64,000 nucleotides of DNA. It comes from Gracilibacillus boraciitolerans JCM 21714 (lineage in GTDB: Bacteria; Bacillota; Bacilli; Bacillales; Amphibacillaceae). A program made the position numbers and the translations under genes. Positions 1 to 8,880 of this stretch are shown piece after piece. The DNA is taken from assembly GCF_000521485.1 (NCBI RefSeq), contig NZ_BAVS01000011.1, positions 1 to 64,000 on the forward strand, given 5' to 3'. Within the stretch, counting starts at the first letter, position 1. The number at the start of each line of letters is the position of its first letter. Below the pieces are notes generated by a model, which was given only the letters and a program-made list of their open reading frames with translations, searched no databases and was not told the DNA's origin.

Positions 1-311
1 CCCCAAATTTCCACCATGTATTTTAGCAGTTGAAAAGGAGTATTGTTGCTCATATAACTCTTATGTTCAAACAAAAAATAGAGGTAGCCTTTTTCTTCTG
101 AGAACGTGCATTGAAATAATAAATCGGAAAATTTCTCTTGGAGGTCTGAATTGATGAAGCTGTCTTTTAGTGGCTCAATGGAGTTCAAATCGATGAGGTT
201 GACAATCGCTTGCGGAACGTAATGAATAATGAAATCCTGTACCACTTCGACATGGGAAAACGTTTCTTTGAAAAACTTATCATGAGGTTTGGATATTTTA
301 ATAGAAAACAC
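1..311 (-). CDS. Rpn family nuclease/putative transposase, partial
   Basis: This is the N-terminal 103 codons of a gene running off the left edge. It starts at GTG (309-311), directly after an in-frame TAG. The protein begins FSIKISKPHDKFFKETFS and later reads YFLFEHKSY, then TPFQLLKYMVEIW. This is the N-terminal pattern of the Rpn/YhgA group of PD-(D/E)XK nucleases, where the E-x-K of FEHKS is part of the metal-binding centre. Known members promote recombination, and many are encoded in small mobile gene families. The upstream ribosome site is weak. The family call is from motif recognition; the C-terminal half cannot be seen. Confidence 0.75.
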   Translation of the reverse strand, partial: MFSIKISKPHDKFFKETFSHVEVVQDFIIHYVPQAIVNLIDLNSIEPLKDSFINSDLQEKFSDLLFQCTFSEEKGYLYFLFEHKSYMSNNTPFQLLKYMVEIW

Positions 312-492
312 CTACTTTCTATTTTTAGGAACAAACGTTCTATTTAAAGATACCATAATTCTTATTGATAGGCAACTACATGTCGGAAAATAAATAGAAA
401 TAGATTTTTTTGAGGATTCAAGGATAGTTTATTGTTATTATAAAAATGGTTAACACGATTGGTGATGCGCTTCGGGGGGAAATGTGGTGCTG

Positions 493-648
493 TTCACTGG
501 AAAAGTAGTGCGCTTCACGGGAAATGTGCTGCTGTTCACTGGATAAGTTGCTCGCTTCACTGGAAATATCACTTTATCCAGTGAAGAAGAGGTTTTTTTC
601 CGTGAAGAAGGGGACATTTCCCGTCAACAGAACAACATTTCCAGTGAA
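493..648. repeat. Mirror-symmetric 21-bp periodic array, copy 1
   Basis: Four forward motifs (TTCACTGGAAA or TTCACGGGAAA type) start at 493, 514, 535 and 556, each 21 bp apart. Four inverted motifs (TTTCCAGTGAA type) have their GTGAA/GTCAA at 581, 602, 623 and 644, also 21 bp apart. All four pairs share one dyad centre at 570.5. The spacers between cores are not complementary, so this is not a simple long foldback. The array lies between the starts of two divergent genes. A second copy with the same geometry lies at 7635-7811. Confidence 0.9.
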
Positions 649-833
649 GCAGTCACTGATACTACTGATTCCGAAAATATCCCCCCCTAATTTAAAAAGA
701 ACAATGTACATAAAAGAATTACAATTGGATATCTCGTATCTTTGTGTAATAAGAATAGAATATGTAACGAATTGATGGTACTCTATAAATCATAGGTGCT
801 GTCTTTTTTATAATGTTTAGAGGAGGTATACGA

Positions 834-1346
834 ATGATCAATAATGATATATTAATTAGATTAAGATATGCGCTAGATATTAAGGACAAATATATGTTAA
901 AGATTTTTGAGCTTGGTGGAATAAATTTAACGATAGAAGAGGTACAAAGCATACTCACGAAACCGAAAAGCATCTCTTATGATGATGAGTTAGATGAAAC
1001 GGAAGACGATGGGGGGGAAGTACATATAAATAACCGAGAGATAGAACATTTCTTAAACGGATTAATTATTTACAAAAGAGGAAAACAGGAACAAAAGCCA
1101 GGACAACCTGAAAGACCACCGCTGACCTATGATCCAGTTAATAATAGCTTGCTCAAAAAAATAAAAATAGCATTACAATTGACTAGTGAGGATGTCATTG
1201 ACATATTTGAAAATGCGGGAATAACAGTTACTAAAGGTGAACTAAGCGCTCTACTAAGAAAAAAAGATCATAAAAACTTTAAAGAGTGTGGAGATAAATA
1301 TGCCAGGAACTTTCTGAAAGGCTTGACTGTTAGATACAGAGGATAA
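834..1346 (+). CDS. DUF1456 family protein (YehS-like)
   Basis: The protein has 170 residues and two DUF1456 repeats: NNDILIRLRYALDIKD (residues 2-17) and NNSLLKKIKIALQLTS (about 102-117). Each is followed by an IxxIFExxGI helix and a VxxLLxKxxH-type segment. ATG 834 is chosen because GGAGG lies eight bases upstream; an in-frame ATG at 813 has no ribosome site. The acidic stretch near residue 60 contains DDGGE at a seven-G run (1011-1017), where one Gly may be an artefact. The function of the family is not established; it resembles small DNA-binding or regulatory proteins. A terminator follows. Confidence 0.8.
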   Translation: MINNDILIRLRYALDIKDKYMLKIFELGGINLTIEEVQSILTKPKSISYDDELDETEDDGGEVHINNREIEHFLNGLIIYKRGKQEQKPGQPERPPLTYDPVNNSLLKKIKIALQLTSEDVIDIFENAGITVTKGELSALLRKKDHKNFKECGDKYARNFLKGLTVRYRG

Positions 1347-1377
1347 ATTAGCATCTTTTTAACAAAAATAATATCTT

Positions 1378-1412
1378 AACAGCAGCTTATACGCATATAG
1401 GCTGCTGTTTTG
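1378..1412 (+). terminator. Rho-independent terminator after the DUF1456 gene
   Basis: The stem AACAGCAGC/GCTGCTGTT encloses an AT-rich loop and is followed by a short T run. Confidence 0.75.
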
Positions 1413-1621
1413 AATGATTAAAAGAAAGCGAAGACGATTTCAATAGTAATTATTTGATTTTGCAAATATATGAAACTAAAATAAACTTTTAAAATGTGTT
1501 TGATAAAAACTACAGAAGCATGGTATAAATGTAGAAGTGAAAATAAGTATGACATGGTTACTTTTTAATTTTGGGATAAGGATTTGACTTGATATCCCAT
1601 AGTGAGAGGATTTGGATTTAA

Positions 1622-2601
1622 ATGAAAGATAATTTTTGGCGTGATTTACCACGACCGTTTTTTATATTAGCACCAATGGAAGATGTGACAGATGTTGTTT
1701 TTCGCCATGTAGTGAGCGAAGCAGGCAGACCTGATGTGTTTTTTACTGAGTTTACCAACACGGAAAGCTATTGTCACCCACAAGGGCAGCAAAGTGTGCG
1801 TGGACGCTTGACATATACAGAGGATGAACAACCGATCGTTGCTCATATCTGGGGAGATAAACCCGAATTATTCCGGCAGATGAGTATTGGCATGGCGGAA
1901 GAAGGTTTTCGCGGTGTGGATATCAATATGGGCTGTCCTGTCCACAATGTGGCAGCAAATGGCAAGGGATGCGGACTTATTCGTCGCCCAGAAGTGGCTG
2001 CAGAGCTCATTCAAGCAGCAAAAGCAGGGGGATTACCTGTTAGTGTGAAGACAAGACTTGGTTACACAGATGTAGACGAATGGCGTGACTGGCTTACACA
2101 CTTATTGCAACAAGACATTGTTAACCTTTCTATTCATTTGCGTACGAAAAAGGAAATGAGTAAGGTGGACGCACATTGGGAACTGATTCCAGAAATTAAG
2201 AAGCTTCGTGATGAAGTTGCATCAGATACGCTTTTGACGATCAATGGGGATATTCCGGATCGTCAGACTGGTATGGAACTTGTTCAAAAGTACGGTGTGG
2301 ATGGGGGGGTTATGATTGGTCGTGGAATCTTTACTAATCCATTTGCTTTTGAAAAAGAGCATAAAGAACCCAACAGTAAGGAAATGCTCGATCTTTTAAG
2401 ACTGCATCTTGATCTTTTTGACCAATACTCAACAGAAGATGAACGACGTCCATTCAAGCCGCTTCGCCGTTTTTTAAGATCTATATCCGGGGGTTTCGAG
2501 GGGCAAGTGAATTGAGAAACCAATTGATGGAGACAGAGTCAACCGATGACGTTCGAACATTGTTAACTAAGTTTGAAGTGCAGAATGAGACATTAGTATA
2601 G
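1622..2601 (+). CDS. dus: tRNA-dihydrouridine synthase (frameshifted copy)
   Basis: This FMN-dependent enzyme reduces uridine to dihydrouridine in tRNA. The N-terminus reads [17 protein letters not shown], the typical Dus barrel entry. The catalytic cysteine is in [17 protein letters not shown], and phosphate-binding residues are in MIGRGIF. A six-T run (2470-2475) shifts the frame; adding one T gives [18 protein letters not shown] and a natural stop at 2599-2601. The seven-G run at 2303-2309 makes [12 protein letters not shown] where the family has one Gly. Both defects look like homopolymer miscalls. It is monocistronic and convergent with telA, and a shared terminator lies between them. 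Confidence 0.88.
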
Positions 2602-2655
2602 TGCAGATAATTAGACATCCAATATTAGTCTGGTACTGACCAAAATATTCCTATG

Positions 2656-2686
2656 AAAAACAATCTCCACATAAGAGATTGTTTTT
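2656..2686. terminator. Bidirectional terminator between dus and telA
   Basis: AAAAACAATCTC pairs with GAGATTGTTTTT around a short loop. A and T runs flank both sides, so it can serve both convergent genes. Confidence 0.85.
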
Positions 2687-2752
2687 GTCATTATATATTC
2701 GCTTTATGGAAGATGAACTAAGCGCAAGGGAAGTACCGTAATTTATCACTGG

Positions 2753-3907
2753 TTATTTGTTATCTTTAAGTTGCAAAAGTTTATGCTTTAAATCATTTTC
2801 CATCGTGCTAATTTCCTGTTCTGCTTCCAGGCGTTTTCTTCGCCCGTCGTCCTGTATCTTTAGTACTTCTTCCAATGTTGAAACCAGACTATCTTGAGTC
2901 GTTTTTAATGTTTCAATATCGACAATGCCCTGCTCGTTTAGTTTTGCCGTTTCGACGGTATTTGTTTTTAACATTTCCGCATTTTTCAGTAACAGGTCAT
3001 TCGTTGTTTTTGAAACCTGCTTTTGAGCGTTTACCGCACTTTGTTGCCTGAGCATCGTGAGAGCTATTGCAATCTGATTTTTCCATAATGGAATGGCTGT
3101 GAGAATAGAGGACTGAATCTTCTCTACCAGCACCTGATTCGTATTTTGAATTAATCGTATTTGCGGTGCGCTCTGTGTAGTGATTTGGCGACTCAGTTTG
3201 AGATCATGAAGCCGTTTTTCCAAACGATCAGCAAATTGAAGCATATCATTCACTTCCTGAAACTTCATTTGATCATCGGTAGCTTCGGCTGCTTTTCTTA
3301 GAGCAGGAAGTTCTTTCTCCTGAATCTCTTCAAGCTTGAGTTCACCAGCTGCAATGAAGACATTTAGCCCTTTGAAATATTCCTTATTGTGCTCATAGAG
3401 TTTTTCCAGCATGGCGATGTCAGATAACAGACCATCCTTATTACGCTCTAGCTTTACAGTGATCTTGTCAATTTGCGCACCGGTTTTTTGATACTTCGAT
3501 AATGTCTCCTGTACCGAGCTGGACAGTTTTCCGAATAAGCGTTTTAGACCCTTTTGTTTTTCTGGGTTTAAGTCATCTGGGTTGATATCATTAAATTTCT
3601 TCATTAGATCACTGATCACTTGGCCGACTTCACCAACATCTTTATTTTGAACATGTTCAAGCATCGTATGGGAAAAATCCAATAACTTTGTCTGTGCTTG
3701 TGTACCATATGAAATGATCGCTTTGTGATTTTTTGGATCAATTTGAGTTGCAAGCGAACGTGCTCTTTCCTGATCTTCTTCCGGAATCACATCGATCAGC
3801 TTCTTATCCTTTTCCTCACTTATTTGTATATTATTTGAATTTTTTTGTTCATCAAATGGATTTGCCAGCAAGTCATCGACTAGATTACTATCATTGTTAG
3901 GATTCAT
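2753..3907 (-). CDS. telA: TelA family protein (toxic anion resistance/YaaN type)
   Basis: The 384-residue protein is mostly charged helix and coiled coil, with no signal peptide. The family hallmarks FIAAGELKLEEI (about 184-195) and IPLWKNQIAIALTMLRQQ (about 275-292) are present. TelA proteins are linked to tellurite and antimicrobial resistance in Firmicutes, but the molecular function is unclear. The ATG overlaps the TGA of xpaC by four bases, so the two are translationally coupled. This xpaC-yaaN order is known in Bacillus subtilis. Confidence 0.88.
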   Translation of the reverse strand: MNPNNDSNLVDDLLANPFDEQKNSNNIQISEEKDKKLIDVIPEEDQERARSLATQIDPKNHKAIISYGTQAQTKLLDFSHTMLEHVQNKDVGEVGQVISDLMKKFNDINPDDLNPEKQKGLKRLFGKLSSSVQETLSKYQKTGAQIDKITVKLERNKDGLLSDIAMLEKLYEHNKEYFKGLNVFIAAGELKLEEIQEKELPALRKAAEATDDQMKFQEVNDMLQFADRLEKRLHDLKLSRQITTQSAPQIRLIQNTNQVLVEKIQSSILTAIPLWKNQIAIALTMLRQQSAVNAQKQVSKTTNDLLLKNAEMLKTNTVETAKLNEQGIVDIETLKTTQDSLVSTLEEVLKIQDDGRRKRLEAEQEISTMENDLKHKLLQLKDNK

Positions 3908-4541
3908 TTATCTTCCAACCTTCCTTTTGGTTTTGTCTTGTATTTAGCAAAATCTACTTCAAACTGAAGCTCTTCCATATCATCAGAAAGAATATGATAC
4001 AAGTCTTTTTCAATACTAGTTTTAATATCTTTCATGGTATGACGTGTCTGATGAAGCACTTGTTCCATTTCTTCATTTTTCTTAGGCTGAGTGGAAAGAA
4101 GGCGTATTTTTCAGTTAATTCAACCGCAGAATCCAAATGGGAAAAATAGAATCTCTCCCCCCCTTGAAAGAATCGCATTGGCTTCTTCTTTGTCACCCGA
4201 TGTATCTTCTTAATCACACGTAATAACTCCATGTTCTCTTTTAGAAACAATAGGTGGCGAATGGAAAATAACGCTTTTTGCAAACGTCGAATTTTATGAT
4301 TCGCTTCCGCTAAATTTTTACGGATATAGCGATAATCCTTCATGCTTAGCTGATGCTTTTTCAGGAAACGGACATAAATAGAAACAGATATCAGCGAGTA
4401 GGTTAGCCCGGCTCCTATCAATGATATTAATGATGATAGCAAAAAGGTTAGATCTATCGCGAAGAAACTAACCAGCCATATAGTTGACATCACAGGAATA
4501 GTGATGATGATTCCTGTGACTATTGATAGAAACTTATACAT
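3904..4541 (-). CDS. xpaC: XpaC family membrane protein (frameshifted)
   Basis: Two hydrophobic segments (residues 1-27 and 29-58) are followed by a basic helical cytoplasmic part. This matches the XpaC family, named for hydrolysis of 5-bromo-4-chloroindolyl phosphate in B. subtilis; the true role is unknown. The frame breaks near 4095. The next frame reads STQPKKNEEMEQVLHQTRHT and ends GRLEDK with a TGA that overlaps the telA start, so one base is missing. A seven-C run (4157-4163) inserts an extra Gly in FFQGGERFYF. The gene is the first of the pair and starts divergently from the SEC-C gene. Confidence 0.8.
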
Positions 4542-4796
4542 CTTAATCGACTCCTAACTTTATACCTATCTTTATTTACGATTTCAAAGGGATGGAAGTT
4601 TCAAAATATATGTAGAATCGGCATATTTTTTATTATTGCAAGGGCAAGATTACAAACTATCGATTTGACTATTATATCATTAAAATAATCGCTTCAGGTG
4701 GTCCGTTTATTGTTTATAAGAATTGGAGGGCGTATAATAATAGTTAAGAATAAATCTTTGTAAAAGACTAGCCTCTAGAAAAAGGAGTGATAGAAT

Positions 4797-5167
4797 TTGG
4801 TTAATTATAAATTAAAGGCTCAATTGCTTGGAGTTGTAGATAACCAATTACGTGATAATGATCCTAAAACTACCAAAAAACCTTACATCGATTAATAGAT
4901 CTTGGTTATGGAGAGATTGAATCAAAGGAAATGATTGCTGCTGTTTTAGTAGAAGAAATGTATGGTATTATGAAAAATAATGAAGTATTTAATGAAAAAC
5001 GATACTGCAAAAAATTAGATAAACTTCCAGAGTACTATATAGAGAACTATACTGATTTAGAATCAGATGAGGATAAACAAGGTACGGTGGTAAATGAACA
5101 GAAAATCGGTAGAAACGATCCTTGTCCATGTGGTAGCGGAAAGAAATATAAGAAATGTTGCGGTTAA
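4797..5167 (+). CDS. SEC-C domain protein (frameshifted)
   Basis: The start is TTG 4797 with AAAGGAGTGA seven bases upstream. A six-A run (4875-4880) breaks the frame. With seven A the protein runs through [25 protein letters not shown] and is about 123 residues long. The C-terminus is the zinc-binding SEC-C motif, [18 protein letters not shown], with C-x-C-x8-C-C ligands. This motif is also found at the SecA tail and in many small proteins that bind ribosomes or SecB. The N-terminal half resembles small Bacillus proteins of unknown role. The function is not assigned. Confidence 0.78.
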
Positions 5168-5220
5168 AGCAGCCAACTAATATGTTTTTTTGAGATACTA
5201 AATCCCGATAGACAATAAAG

Positions 5221-5251
5221 TAAGGTAGCGGTCAGCAAACCCACTACCTTA
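5221..5251. terminator. Bidirectional terminator
   Basis: TAAGGTAG (5221-5228) pairs with CTACCTTA (5244-5251), with A and T tracts outside. It sits between the convergent SEC-C and csbD genes. Confidence 0.75.
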
Positions 5252-5262
5252 TTTCATAATTA

Positions 5263-5457
5263 TTATCTATTGTCGTCTGCATTTTCTTTTTTCTTTTCAC
5301 CAATATTATCTTGAACTTTGCCTTTTGCTTTATCCAGCTTGCCTTCTGCTTGCATGCTGGAATTGTCTGTTGCATTTCCAACCTGGTCTTTTGTTTCACC
5401 CTTAACTTTATTTACCGCACCTTTTACCTTTTCACTCATACCTTTATTGTTACTCAT
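5263..5457 (-). CDS. csbD: CsbD family general stress protein
   Basis: The protein has 64 residues and is highly charged: SEKVKGAVNKVKGETKDQVG, then AEGKLDKAKGKVQDNIGEKK. This is the CsbD/YjbJ pattern of two related helical units. Family members are abundant, SigB-type stress proteins of unknown mechanism. AAGGAGTG lies nine bases upstream of the ATG. No SigB promoter could be defined with certainty. Confidence 0.9.
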   Translation of the reverse strand: MSNNKGMSEKVKGAVNKVKGETKDQVGNATDNSSMQAEGKLDKAKGKVQDNIGEKKKENADDNR

Positions 5458-6032
5458 CTGTAAGTCACTCCTTTTTTATACTCTTTGTCTGAAAAAGAAT
5501 TCCCACCATCTGCTTCACAATCTGATCGATGAGGGTCTTGTGATTAGGGGGGGTGTTTATCTGTTATTAGAATCTCAATATCCCCCTACATTTCTCTTAT
5601 TCCTTTCCCACACTTCATTAAACCTCTTTTTTTACTTAATTATGAAAAAGAGCGGGATTACATGAAATCAGTCGATATTCAGTTAAAGATTTTATGCTAT
5701 TCGTTATAATAGGATGAAATCTTATCTGTTTTATTTGGAGATTTCATGCAATAATAACCTATTAGATGAAATCTGTGTTATACAACATGTCGATTTCATC
5801 TAATAAATAATTTAATTATACAATTAACACGATCAGGAATACCCCCCCAATAGTATATAGCTTTAAAATAAGATTATTTTTGACTAATTTTCCTCTCTAA
5901 CATATAATTAATTTTCTGTGTTTAAATTGGTTCATTTCATCTTTCTTATTTTAATATAATCTATTTATGGATAATGGACATGACTAATACATGACATAAA
6001 AAAGTTATGTGGTTTACTATAGGAGGAAAATA
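5458..6032. other. Intergenic region csbD-betaine carrier
   Basis: No gene was found. The region holds a seven-G run (5547-5553), the 26-bp alternating array (5662-5799), a seven-C run (5842-5848) and AT-rich sequence that should contain the carrier promoter. A short TATAAT-like stretch near 5955 is possible but not defined. Confidence 0.7.
5662..5799. repeat. 26-bp periodic array with alternating orientation
   Basis: The octamer ATGAAATC alternates with its reverse complement GATTTCAT. The starts are 5662 (forward), 5688 (reverse, one mismatch), 5714 (forward), 5740 (reverse), 5766 (forward) and 5792 (reverse). Every step is exactly 26 bp. Intervening sequence is AT-rich and not conserved. 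The array lies in the divergent region upstream of the betaine carrier. Confidence 0.9.
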
Positions 6033-7578
6033 ATGGACGACCGTGCAAAAAAGAAGAAACAGGTGGATTGGGTGACGTTTATTATAAGTGGAGGACTGCT
6101 TGTTCTATTCGTCATCGCTTCTGTTTTTAATGAAAAATTAGTTGGAAAATGGATTAGTGAATCCTTTACTTTTACAGCCAAATATTTTGGCGCATTCTGG
6201 CAAGTCTTACTACTCGTAATGTTTGTCATCGGATTAATTTTAGCTTTTAGCAAGTATGGACAAGTTCGACTTGGCAAAATCGAGCGTCCAGAGAATGGTA
6301 ATTTTCGATGGATAGCTATGATTTTGTGTACACTTTTAGCAAGTGGGGGGGGAGTTTTTTGGGCAGCTGCTGGACCAATGTATCATTATTTGACCACGCC
6401 GCCACTATTTACAGGAATTGAAGAGGGAACAATGGCAGCAGCATTTCCTGCAATGGCACAAAGTTATCTGCATTGGGGGCTTCACGGCGTGGGCTAGTTT
6501 GGGTACTTTAACTACAATTGTGTTAATGTATGCCCATTATCACAAGGGCTATCCACTTAAGCAAGAACCTTTTTATATCCGATGTTTGGTAAGAAAATAT
6601 TTAAAAATAGTTTTATTGGCTCATTAGCTGATATAGTCTCAATCGTAGCAACAGCGGCTGGAACAATCGGACCAATCGGTTTTCTAGGACTTCAAGTTGG
6701 TTATGGATTGGAAGCCGTATGGGGGTGTTCCGAATACTTTTCTTACACAATCTTTGATCATTATCTTTTTAGTTGTTATTGCTTCGATTTCGGCGGCAAC
6801 AGGTATTGAGCACGGGATCCAATGGCTCAGCAGAATAAATGTCAGTTTGGTCATTGTTTTAATGGGTGTAATGTTGATTCTTGGACCTACGTTGTTTATC
6901 ATTGATTTATTTCTTGGGTCACAGGCTTTTTATCTTCAAAACTTTTTGTCTATGAGTTTATATCGTGTTGATCAGGCTTGGCTAGGGTCATGGACGATTT
7001 TTTTCTGGGGTTGGTTTATTGGTTATGGTCCGATGATGGCAATGTTTATCAGCAGAATATCTCGAGGAAGAACAATACGAGAATTGATTATCGCCGTTTC
7101 CATTATTGCACCGATTGTCAGTAACTTTTGGTTTACGGTTGTTGGTGGTACAGGAATCTTTTATGAAATGGAAAACCCGGGTGCCGTGTCAACCGCACTG
7201 AATGAAAGTGGCATGCCGGCTACTGTGATGGCCATCATGGACCAAATTCCATTGGGTCTGGCACTGGCGATTGGATTCATCATTGTATCTGTCGTATTTG
7301 TCGCGACAACAGCCGATTCTATGTCCTACACTGTTGCTGTGACATTAAGTGGTACCGACGAACCTAATCGTTTAAATCGGGTCTTTTGGGCACTGATGTT
7401 TGGGGGGGCTGTAGCTGTTTCCTTGTTAGCAATTGGTGAAGAGACAGTTGGTACACTGCAAAACTTTATTGTTGTAACTGCTGCTCCGGTTTCCTTACTC
7501 CTCCTTCCATCATTATGGGATGCACCAAGGATTGCGAAGAAAATGGCAAAGGAACAAAACATAATTGGAAAGAAATAA
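6033..7578 (+). CDS. BCCT family glycine betaine transporter (frameshifted)
   Basis: A sodium-coupled betaine/choline carrier of the OpuD/BetP type. ATG 6033 has AGGAGG six bases upstream. Family segments are present: FWAAAGPMYHY, HWGFTAWASLGTL, TGIEHGIQWLS, FFWGWFIGYGP and FVATTADSMSYT. Three shifts break it: a five-G run at 6475-6479 (four expected), a lost C near 6560 in PLKPRTFLYPMFG, and a five-G run at 6721-6725 (four expected in AVWGVPNTF). They sum to the observed final frame. G8 at 6345 and G7 at 7402 each add a Gly. Repaired length is about 515 residues with 12 membrane segments. The role is osmoprotectant uptake. Confidence 0.85.
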
Positions 7579-7586
7579 TTTAAAGA

Positions 7587-7616
7587 AAGCTGCCTGTTTG
7601 ATTTTGGGCAGTTTTT
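7587..7616 (+). terminator. Terminator after the betaine carrier
   Basis: AAGCTGCC pairs with GGGCAGTTTTT around a T-rich loop. Confidence 0.75.
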
Positions 7617-7634
7617 CTTATGAATTAAGATTTC

Positions 7635-7811
7635 TTCACTGGAATTAACTCTCTCTTGACGGGAAATCCTTTTCGCTTCACGGGAAAAGTTTCTCTGTTG
7701 ACGGGAAAAGACAGTATTTCCAGTGAAGCCATATACATTTCCCGTGAAGAGCACAGTATTTCCAGTGAAGCCAACAACATTTCCCGTCAAGAGCACAGTA
7801 TTTCCAGTGAA
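7635..7811. repeat. Mirror-symmetric 21-bp periodic array, copy 2
   Basis: Forward cores (TTCAC/TTGAC followed by T/GGGAA) start at 7635, 7656, 7677 and 7698. Inverted cores (GTGAA/GTCAA) start at 7723, 7744, 7765, 7786 and 7807. All steps are 21 bp. The central forward-to-reverse gap is 25 bp, identical to copy 1, and the dyad centre is 7712.5. The array lies between the convergent 3' ends of two genes. Confidence 0.9.
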
Positions 7812-7849
7812 GCTAAATCCAATGATTCGTCAATTATAGTTTCACCGGT

Positions 7850-8793
7850 TTATTCAAGAATATTTTCAATCTTTTCTACAATCTGATCAGATAATTCAAC
7901 GTCAATTGCTTTGACATTGTCTTCGATTTGGCTGGGTCTGCTGGCACCAACTAGTGTGCTGGAAATATTCGGCAGCCTTAAAATCCAGGCAAGCGCCAGA
8001 CTAGGTAGCTTACATTTAATTCCTTCGCTATACTTCCTAATTGCTCTACTTTATTCAAAGTATCCTCTTGTAAAAATCCTTGAATATATTGATTAATAGA
8101 ATCATTAGCTGCACGGCTGTCTTCTGGTATTTTGTTTCCTTTATATTTACCAGTCAAAACGCCTTGTGCTAATGGAGAAAATACTACTTGTCCCACCCCA
8201 TATTTTTCGCTGACTGGTATGACTTCGTTCTCGATATAACGATGGAGCATATTGTATTGCGGTTGATTAACGACGATGCGGTCCAGTAAATATTGATCTG
8301 CAACGCGCATTGCTTCTTCGATTTGGGCAGCGCTCCATTCACTGACACCAGCATATAAAATTTTGCCTTGGCGTATTAAATCATCGATCGTTCTTAACGT
8401 TTCTTCAACAGGTGTTTCCGGATCGTAGCGATGACAGTAAAAAACATCGACATAATCTAAATTCATTCGTTTTAAGCTTGCTTCCACTTGCTCTGTGACG
8501 TGTTTTCTTGATAGTCCGCGATCATTTGGACCATCTCCCATTGGCCAAAATGCTTTGGTCGTGATTACGTAGGACTCACGTGGATATGCTTTTAACGCTT
8601 TTCCCATAACGCGTTCTGCTGCACCACGTCCATACATATTAGCAGAATCAAAGAAATTAATTCCTAATTCATAGGCTTTATGAATAATATCTTCTGCTGT
8701 TTTATCTTGTACCGACTCTCCATATGTTAACCAGCTGCCTAAGCTAATTTCACTAACCTTTAAACCACTTCTACCTAAATTCCTGTACTTCAT
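7850..8793 (-). CDS. Aldo/keto reductase, Kv-beta/YccK type (frameshifted)
   Basis: An NAD(P)H-dependent reductase of the potassium-channel beta-like branch. MKYRNLGRSGLKVSEISLG opens it. FFDSANMYGRGAAERVMG carries catalytic Asp and Tyr, ITTKAFWPMG the Lys, and DVFYCHRYDPETPVEE the His. Near 8007 one base is missing; the next frame gives LPSLALAWILRLPNISSTLV, then GASRPSQIEDNVKAIDVELS and a stop at 7850-7852. The repaired length is about 315 residues. It lies 3' to the xylanase on the same strand, 90 bases away, and could share its transcript. The substrate is unknown. Confidence 0.85.
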
Positions 8794-8880
8794 ACTAAAA
8801 CCTCTCCTTTAAATGTTTATTAACGCTTAACTTTATCAAACAGAAACAGTTCGCATCATGGGTTTTAAAGCGATTCATTA

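Noticed and set aside
493-648. CRISPR array
   Set aside because: Cores are about 11 bp with about 10-bp spacers, half are inverted, and there are no cas genes.
719-973. Minus-strand reading frame opposite the DUF1456 gene
   Set aside because: It overlaps the DUF1456 gene, has no ribosome site and shows no family features; it is a shadow of the plus-strand gene.
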